DNA of 64,000 nt from Solidesulfovibrio alcoholivorans DSM 5433 (GTDB lineage: Bacteria > Desulfobacterota > Desulfovibrionia > Desulfovibrionales > Desulfovibrionaceae), in NCBI RefSeq assembly GCF_000702665.1, contig NZ_JNJA01000004.1, forward strand, positions 62,001 through 126,000. The letters are read 5' to 3'. Shown here one piece after another: positions 59,266 to 64,000 of this stretch; the first letter of the stretch is position 1; the number at the start of each line of letters is the position of its first letter. The notes beneath the pieces are model-generated. The model had not been told where the DNA came from. It was given only the letters and a program-made list of their open reading frames with translations, and searched no databases. The translations under genes and the position numbers were made by a program.

Positions 59266-60738
59266 GTGAGAAAGGAAGCAACGGCCGGAACTGTGGCCGC
59301 CGACGCGGCCGTCGGGGCTGTCGGGCGACGACGGCAGGCGGGTGCCGGGGGCGGCGTGGAATTCGAGCGCTATCTGCGGGAAATCGTCGATACCATGAGC
59401 GAGGGGCTCATGCTCGTGGCTGCCGACGGTGGCATCGCCATGGTCAACGAATCCCTGGCGCGCATGACCGGCTACGCCCCGGACGAACTCGTCGGCCGCA
59501 AGTGCCGCGTGCTCGACTGCGACGTGTGCGAGCGCGAGCGTGGCCTCGGGCAGGGGGCGTGGTGCCGGCTTTTCGCCGAGAAGAGCACCCTGGCCAAGCG
59601 TTGCGTCATCAGGCGCAAGGACGGCTCCTACCTGCCGGTCCTCAAGAAGCAGTCGCTGCTGCACGACGCCGCGGGCGCGCCGCTTTTCGCCGTGGAGACC
59701 CTGACCGACCTGTCCGAACTCGAAGGGCTCGACCGCAAGGTGGAGGCCCTTTCGCGCCTGCTTTCCTCCGAGGCGGGCTTTCACGGCATGATCGGAGCTT
59801 CTCCCGCCCTCGGCCGCGTGTTCGACCTCATCGAGCGCGCCGCGGCCAGCGATGCGCCGGTGCTGCTTACGGGCGAATCCGGCACGGGCAAGGAGCTCGC
59901 CGCCCGGGCCATCCACGAGCTCGGCCGGCGGCGCGGCGGGCCGTTCGTGCAGCTCAACTGCGCCGCGCTCTCCGAAAGCCTGCTCGAAAGCGAGCTGTTC
60001 GGCCACGCCAAGGGCGCGTTCACCGGCGCGCACCGCCATCGCCAGGGCCGGTTCGAGGCGGCCGACGGCGGCGACCTCTTCCTCGACGAGATCGGCGACG
60101 CCCCGTCCGCCATCCAGGTCAAGCTCCTGCGCGTGCTCGAGACCAAATCCTTCGAGCGCGTGGGCGAGAGCCGGTCCGTGCGCGTGGATGTGCGGGTGGT
60201 TGCCGCCACCAACCGCGACTTGGCGCGGCTCACGGCCGAGGGGCGCTTCCGCGAGGACCTGTTTTTTCGCGTCAATGTCATCCCCATCCGCCTGCCACCC
60301 CTGCGGGAGCGCCTGGAGGATCTGCCCGCGCTGGCCGAACATTTTCTGCGCCGCCTCGCCGGACAGGCCGGACGCCCGGTTCCGGCCGTCGCGCCAGGGG
60401 CCATGCGGCTTCTGCTCGCCCACGACTGGCCGGGCAATGTCCGCGAGCTCAAAAGTGCCCTGGAGTACGCTTTCGTGGTTACGGACGCCGGCCCCATCGA
60501 GCCGGCGCATCTGCCGCCGGGGCTCGTTGCCGAGGCTTCGCTTCCCGAGTGCCTGTCGCCCCGCGGCGTCCGGGCGGAAATCCCGGACGGCGACGCGCGC
60601 AGCGCGCTTGTCGCGGCGCTGCGCAGCGCCGGCGGCAACCGTTCCGGCGCGGCCAGACTCCTTGGCGTCAGCCGGGGCACGGTGCTCAACCGCATGCGCA
60701 AATACGGAGTGGATTCCAAACATGTTCTCGAATATTAG
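59266..60738 (+). CDS. PAS-domain sigma-54-dependent transcription activator
   Basis: This protein has a PAS domain, an AAA+ sigma-54-interaction domain and a C-terminal Fis-type helix-turn-helix. Walker A is [14 protein letters not shown], the sigma-54 contact loop is GAFTGA, and Walker B is [31 protein letters not shown] is the recognition helix. The PAS has an unusual Cys cluster ([12 protein letters not shown], then a fourth Cys in GAWCRLF). The exact start is uncertain: the GTG at 59266 (490 residues) is used here, and a GTG at 59356 or a TTG at 59233 is possible. It overlaps the next gene by 17 bp. Its target could be the sigma-54 promoter 1.3 kb upstream. Confidence 0.85.
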   Translation: MRKEATAGTVAADAAVGAVGRRRQAGAGGGVEFERYLREIVDTMSEGLMLVAADGGIAMVNESLARMTGYAPDELVGRKCRVLDCDVCERERGLGQGAWCRLFAEKSTLAKRCVIRRKDGSYLPVLKKQSLLHDAAGAPLFAVETLTDLSELEGLDRKVEALSRLLSSEAGFHGMIGASPALGRVFDLIERAAASDAPVLLTGESGTGKELAARAIHELGRRRGGPFVQLNCAALSESLLESELFGHAKGAFTGAHRHRQGRFEAADGGDLFLDEIGDAPSAIQVKLLRVLETKSFERVGESRSVRVDVRVVAATNRDLARLTAEGRFREDLFFRVNVIPIRLPPLRERLEDLPALAEHFLRRLAGQAGRPVPAVAPGAMRLLLAHDWPGNVRELKSALEYAFVVTDAGPIEPAHLPPGLVAEASLPECLSPRGVRAEIPDGDARSALVAALRSAGGNRSGAARLLGVSRGTVLNRMRKYGVDSKHVLEY

Positions 60739-61528
60739 CCGGTCGCTCGGCCGGCTCCCCCTCCTCGCCGCATGCCTGCTGTTCGCGTCGGCGTCCCTGT
60801 CCCTGGCCGGCGCGCCGGTCTTTACGGCCCGAAGCATCGCGCAACTCCCGCACGACCCCGCGGCCTTCACCCAGGGGCTGCTTTATGACAACGGCGTTTT
60901 ATACGAGAGCACGGGGCTCTACGGCCGTTCCTCCCGGCGACGCCTGGACGTGAAGACCGGCAAGGTGCTCGCCGCGCGGCAGCTGCCCGCCGCGCTTTTC
61001 GGCGAGGGGCTCGCGCTCGCAGACGGCTGGCTCTACCAGCTGACTTGGCGCGAGGGGCGGGTGCTCGTGGCCGACCCGGCGACGCTCGAAACGAGGTCCG
61101 TGCTGCCCCTGCCCACCGAGGGTTGGGGCGCGACGGTGCTCGACGGGGCGCTCGTGGTCAGCGACGGCTCGGACAGGATCGCCTTTTACGACCCCGACAA
61201 CATGAGACTCCTGGGCAGCCTGGCCGTAACCGACGAGGGCGCGCCGGTGACTGCACTCAACGAACTCGAGGTCGTGGGCGGCAAGCTCTGGGCCAATGTC
61301 TGGCACGACACGCGCATCGCCGTCATCGACCCGGCCTCGGGCCGGGTTGTCGCCTGGGTGGATTGCGCCGCCCTGGCCCGGCCCCAGCTTGAAGTCGATT
61401 CCGAAAACGTGCTCAACGGCATCGCCTGCGATCCGGCCACGGGTCGCGTCTGGGTGACGGGCAAGAATTGGTCCGTGATCCACCAAATCGACGTGCCCGG
61501 GCTGCCCATGGGCGCGCCGCTGTCCTGA
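60722..61528 (+). CDS. Secreted glutamine cyclotransferase-like protein
   Basis: This 268-residue protein has a signal peptide ([18 protein letters not shown]) and a five-bladed propeller of the glutaminyl-peptide cyclotransferase family, which turns N-terminal Gln into pyroglutamate. Motifs [37 protein letters not shown] and [16 protein letters not shown] are typical. Its ATG lies inside the end of the sigma-54 activator gene (17-bp overlap), so they are probably translated together. Confidence 0.9.
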   Translation: MFSNISRSLGRLPLLAACLLFASASLSLAGAPVFTARSIAQLPHDPAAFTQGLLYDNGVLYESTGLYGRSSRRRLDVKTGKVLAARQLPAALFGEGLALADGWLYQLTWREGRVLVADPATLETRSVLPLPTEGWGATVLDGALVVSDGSDRIAFYDPDNMRLLGSLAVTDEGAPVTALNELEVVGGKLWANVWHDTRIAVIDPASGRVVAWVDCAALARPQLEVDSENVLNGIACDPATGRVWVTGKNWSVIHQIDVPGLPMGAPLS

Positions 61529-61565
61529 ACGCACGCGCTGGCGCGCGCAAACGGAAAGGACCGCT

Positions 61566-61805
61566 ATGAAGCAGAAATGCAGGATGTGTCGCTATTGGAA
61601 GGGGCCCATCCCGGCCGAGCACCGCTACTGTCCGCCCGAGGAGATGCTCACGGGCGAATGGGGCTATTGCAAACGCCATGCGCCGGCGCCGGCCGCCGCG
61701 CCCGTGGAGCAGGCCCGGGGCAAGACCTACGTGGCCGTGTGGCCGGAAACCCAGGCCGACGATCTGTGCGGCGAATTCGTGCTCATTCCGCTGCACAAGG
61801 AATAG
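61566..61805 (+). CDS. Small Cys-rich protein (79 aa)
   Basis: This 79-residue protein begins MKQKCRMCRYWKG with Cys residues at 5, 8, 22 and 35 (C-x2-C-x13-C-x12-C), then an Ala/Pro linker and a further Cys near 69. The spacing suggests an Fe-S or zinc site. The ATG has a GGAAAGGA ribosome site. It follows the cyclotransferase by 37 bp on the same strand. I recognise no family. Confidence 0.75.
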   Translation: MKQKCRMCRYWKGPIPAEHRYCPPEEMLTGEWGYCKRHAPAPAAAPVEQARGKTYVAVWPETQADDLCGEFVLIPLHKE

Positions 61806-62101
61806 CATTGCAGGACATTGTGCTGCCAAGTCCATTTGGAAGCATGCCGCGGAACTATTCTATGACATATATGAGAAGGTTTTGCGTCAGAACTCCGTAA
61901 CAGATATTCACGAGCAGTCTTTTCCGCCGTTGGCAACACTTTGGGATTGCTGCTTTACTCTTGCTGCGTAATGTGATTTGTGTCAGAGTGCTACGGCAAC
62001 GTCTCTCCAGGGTTGTGCGTTTTTTTTCTTGTTGGAGAGGGCGTTTCTGAGGATTCAGGGGTATTCCTGTCCGCAATCCCAATGTTCGTGGAGGCACTCT
62101 C
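61806..62101. other. 296-bp AT-rich intergenic region
   Basis: This gap before the choloylglycine-hydrolase gene is richer in A+T than its surroundings and includes a TTTTTTTTC run near 62025. CTCTCCA and TGGAGAG arms lie around that run. Short frames here lack ribosome sites. The 62102 gene has a GGAGG site at its start. Confidence 0.45.
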
Positions 62102-63199
62102 ATGTTGCAACGCGCAGTCGGCCTGTTGTTTTTGTCTTACCTGCTCGGGATTGCCATGCCGCAGGCATCGGCTTGCACCAGTGTACGGATCAAAACGTCG
62201 GATGGGCTTGTTTTTTATGCCAGGACCATGGAAGGCGAATGGACGTTGCAGACGGTCCTCGGCATTGTGCCCCGGGGAACGCCCTACCAGGGCACACTGC
62301 CTGATGGAAGTTCCAAGGGAGTGAAATGGAAGACGAAATATGCCTTCGTCGGCATGTTCGATTTCGGCATGCCCCTGGCCTCGGACGGCATGAACGAAAA
62401 GGGCCTCGTGGTCGGGCAACTGTTCCTGCCGGGATATGCAGCCTACGAACCGTTCGAAAGCGCCAAGTCCGGCAAGACGTTGGCGCAATATGAATTGGGG
62501 ACGTGGCTGCTTTCGAATTTCGCGAGCGTGGCCGAGGTGCGCAAGGGCTATCGCGGCGTGCGCGTCTGCCAGGGCCCCACGGACAAGTCCGGTCCGTTGC
62601 CTCTGCATTACGTGGTGCACGATCCGTCCGGCGACTGCGTCGTCATCGAGTACACGCCCGGCAAGGTGACGCTTTATGAAAATCCGTTGGGCGTCATGAC
62701 CAACTCGCCGACCATGGACTGGATGCTCACCAACCTCGACAACTATATCAACCTGTCCGTCATGAACATAGCGCAAAAGGACCTCAAGGGTCTGACGCTC
62801 AGGCAGTTCGGACAGGGGTCGGGCCTCTACGGCCTGCCCGGGGACTACAGCCCGCCGAGCCGCTTTGTGCGCATGGTGGCGCTCAGCCAAGCCGCCTTGC
62901 CGGCCAAGGGCGCCGACCAGGGCCTCAACCAGGCCATCACCATCCTGGACAACGTGGACATTCCCATCGGCGCGGTGCGGGGCTTTGAAGGCAAGGAAGA
63001 ACGTTTCGACAAGACCATCTGGTCCGTGGTGGCGGACACCGCGCGAATGCGCTATTATTACCGCAGCATGGACAACAAGAACTGGCGGTATGTGGACCTT
63101 GCCAAGGCGTTCGCCGCAGCCAAGGGCATCGAATCCCTGCCGGTCTTTCTCGCCGTCGATTACCCGGACACCACGGCCCAGGCCACGCCGTTTCATTAA
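62102..63199 (+). CDS. Secreted choloylglycine hydrolase / linear amide C-N hydrolase family protein
   Basis: This 365-residue Ntn-hydrolase has a signal peptide (GLLFLSYLLGIAMPQASA) that ends exactly before Cys25, which becomes the N-terminal nucleophile. Family residues are seen as SDGMNEKGLVVGQL (Asn) and GVMTNSPTMDWML (Asn), with the late Arg in PPSRFVRM. The family cleaves bile-salt amides, penicillin V or acyl-homoserine lactones. The periplasmic Gram-negative forms often degrade acyl-homoserine lactones, but the substrate here is not certain. Confidence 0.9.
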   Translation: MLQRAVGLLFLSYLLGIAMPQASACTSVRIKTSDGLVFYARTMEGEWTLQTVLGIVPRGTPYQGTLPDGSSKGVKWKTKYAFVGMFDFGMPLASDGMNEKGLVVGQLFLPGYAAYEPFESAKSGKTLAQYELGTWLLSNFASVAEVRKGYRGVRVCQGPTDKSGPLPLHYVVHDPSGDCVVIEYTPGKVTLYENPLGVMTNSPTMDWMLTNLDNYINLSVMNIAQKDLKGLTLRQFGQGSGLYGLPGDYSPPSRFVRMVALSQAALPAKGADQGLNQAITILDNVDIPIGAVRGFEGKEERFDKTIWSVVADTARMRYYYRSMDNKNWRYVDLAKAFAAAKGIESLPVFLAVDYPDTTAQATPFH

Positions 63200-63208
63200 T
63201 GCGAATGC

Positions 63209-63248
63209 GGCGTTCCCGGAATGTCCTCGTTGACATTCCGGGAACGCC
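63209..63248. terminator. 17-bp perfect hairpin between convergent genes
   Basis: GGCGTTCCCGGAATGTC and GACATTCCGGGAACGCC form a perfect 17-bp stem with a 6-nt loop, just after the stop of the hydrolase gene. No T-run follows on either strand, but its length makes it a good candidate for a bidirectional terminator or an mRNA-stabilising end. Confidence 0.6.
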
Positions 63249-63285
63249 CTGCTGCATGCTCTGCGGAGAGGGGTGGAAAGCCTTG

Positions 63286-64000
63286 TCAGGCGGCCTTCGT
63301 GGGCGCGGGCCGCAGCCACAGCAGCCACGCCGCCAGCAGGATGACCGGGATGCTCAGCAGCTGGCCCATGGTCAGCCAGCCGAAGGCCAGGTAGCCGAGC
63401 TGCGGATCGGGCACACGCACGAATTCCACGACGAAGCGGAAGATGCCGTACCAGAGCAAAAAGACGCCTGACACCGCGCCGGTCTTGCGCTTTTGGGCCG
63501 AATAGAGCCACACGATCAGGAAAAGCGCCAGTCCTTCCAGGCTCGCTTCGTAGAGTTGGGAGGGATGACGCGGCAGCCCGCCGGCCCTGGGGTCGGGGAA
63601 GATCATGGCCCAGGGCACATCGCCCACTTTGCCCCACAGCTCGCCGTTGATGAAATTGCCGATGCGCCCGGCCAGGATGCCGAGCGGCACGAGCGGCACC
63701 AGGAAATCCGCCACGCCCCAGAAGCCCTTGCCCGACTTTTTCCCGAGCAGCCAGGCGACCACGGACATGCCGACGATGCCGCCGTGGAAGGACATGCCGC
63801 CCTGCCAGACCTTGAAAAAGGAGAGCGGGTCGGCCACGAGCCCTGGCATATCGTAGAAGATCTCGTAGCCTGTGCGGCCGCCGAGCACCACGCCCAGCAC
63901 CGAATAGGTGATGAGGTCGTCCACTTCCAGGGCGGTCCAGCCCGAGCCTGGGCGTGCGGCCCGGTAGCGGCCGAGCAGCCAGGCCGAGCAGAAGCCGATC
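63286..64000 (-). CDS. lgt: Prolipoprotein diacylglyceryl transferase, cut at the window end
   Basis: This is the C-terminal 237 residues of Lgt; the N terminus lies past base 64000. Lgt transfers diacylglycerol from phosphatidylglycerol to the Cys of prolipoproteins in the inner membrane. The first visible part is WTALEVDDLITYSVLGVVLGGR, and GRIGNFINGELWGK is the catalytic Lgt signature, with HPSQLYEA following. Several membrane helices are visible. It is convergent with the hydrolase gene. Confidence 0.93.
   Translation of the reverse strand, partial: IGFCSAWLLGRYRAARPGSGWTALEVDDLITYSVLGVVLGGRTGYEIFYDMPGLVADPLSFFKVWQGGMSFHGGIVGMSVVAWLLGKKSGKGFWGVADFLVPLVPLGILAGRIGNFINGELWGKVGDVPWAMIFPDPRAGGLPRHPSQLYEASLEGLALFLIVWLYSAQKRKTGAVSGVFLLWYGIFRFVVEFVRVPDPQLGYLAFGWLTMGQLLSIPVILLAAWLLWLRPAPTKAA

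Overview
The window is GC-rich (about two thirds G+C by eye) and almost fully coding, with about 60 protein genes. The gene content points to a nitrogen-fixing, sulfate-reducing deltaproteobacterium of the Desulfovibrio/Solidesulfovibrio type. The clues are a nifH-nifI1-nifI2-nifD-nifK-ferredoxin operon, lactate-utilisation genes lutABC, a citramalate synthase, a CdaA/CdaR/GlmM cluster next to ftsH and folP, and many sensor kinases and second-messenger enzymes. This is inferred from gene content alone. I saw no rRNA, tRNA, CRISPR array, insertion sequence or prophage.

Layout. 0.2-3.0 kb: a large hybrid histidine kinase. 3.1-5.5 kb (minus): a 67-residue protein, a COG0523 (CobW-type) GTPase and a WD40 propeller, with a near-consensus Fur box upstream. 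5.8-8.9 kb (minus): a small orphan protein, an alpha/beta hydrolase, a universal stress protein and an acyltransferase-3 membrane protein. 8.9-16.1 kb (minus): a housekeeping run cimA, lysC, tsaE, CBS-domain gene, nnr, an AT-rich orphan, acpS and pdxJ. 16.3-17.7 kb: ugd. 17.8-20.6 kb (minus): lutABC, divergent from citrate synthase (20.8-22.1 kb), which is followed by an MscS-type channel, a small lipoprotein, a bactofilin and a 74-residue protein. 26.0-28.5 kb (minus): a CHASE2 adenylate cyclase and a FecR-like secreted protein. 28.8-30.7 kb: cysK-cysE. 30.8-35.9 kb (minus): the nif operon, with a good sigma-54 promoter. 36.0-37.8 kb (minus): a CheY-like regulator and an HD-GYP phosphodiesterase. 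38.1-45.1 kb: ftsH-folP-cdaA-cdaR-glmM, then galU. 45.2-49.7 kb: priA and a PAS/HisKA_2 kinase. 49.8-55.0 kb (minus): a chemoreceptor with a C-terminal H-NOX haem domain, a GH3 glycosidase and a diguanylate cyclase. 55.1-57.7 kb: a family 9 glycosyltransferase and two small helical proteins. 58.0-59.0 kb: a YbjQ-like protein and a beta-barrel protein behind a sigma-54 promoter. 59.2-63.2 kb: a PAS sigma-54 activator, a glutamine cyclotransferase, a Cys-rich protein and a secreted choloylglycine-hydrolase-family enzyme. 63.3-64.0 kb (minus): lgt, cut by the window end.

How they fit together. ugd and galU supply UDP-glucuronate and UDP-glucose, and glmM supplies glucosamine-1-phosphate for the envelope. 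cdaA and cdaR suggest c-di-AMP signalling. The window also encodes c-di-GMP synthesis and breakdown and a cAMP-type cyclase, so three cyclic-nucleotide systems lie within 64 kb. Lactate oxidation (lut), citrate synthase, citramalate synthase and cysteine synthesis fit a lactate-using anaerobe that makes its own amino acids. The most distinctive items are the MCP with a C-terminal H-NOX domain that keeps the O2-binding tyrosine, the Fur-box/GTPase/propeller operon, the AT-rich gene fused into the acpS operon, and a recurring intergenic palindromic element.
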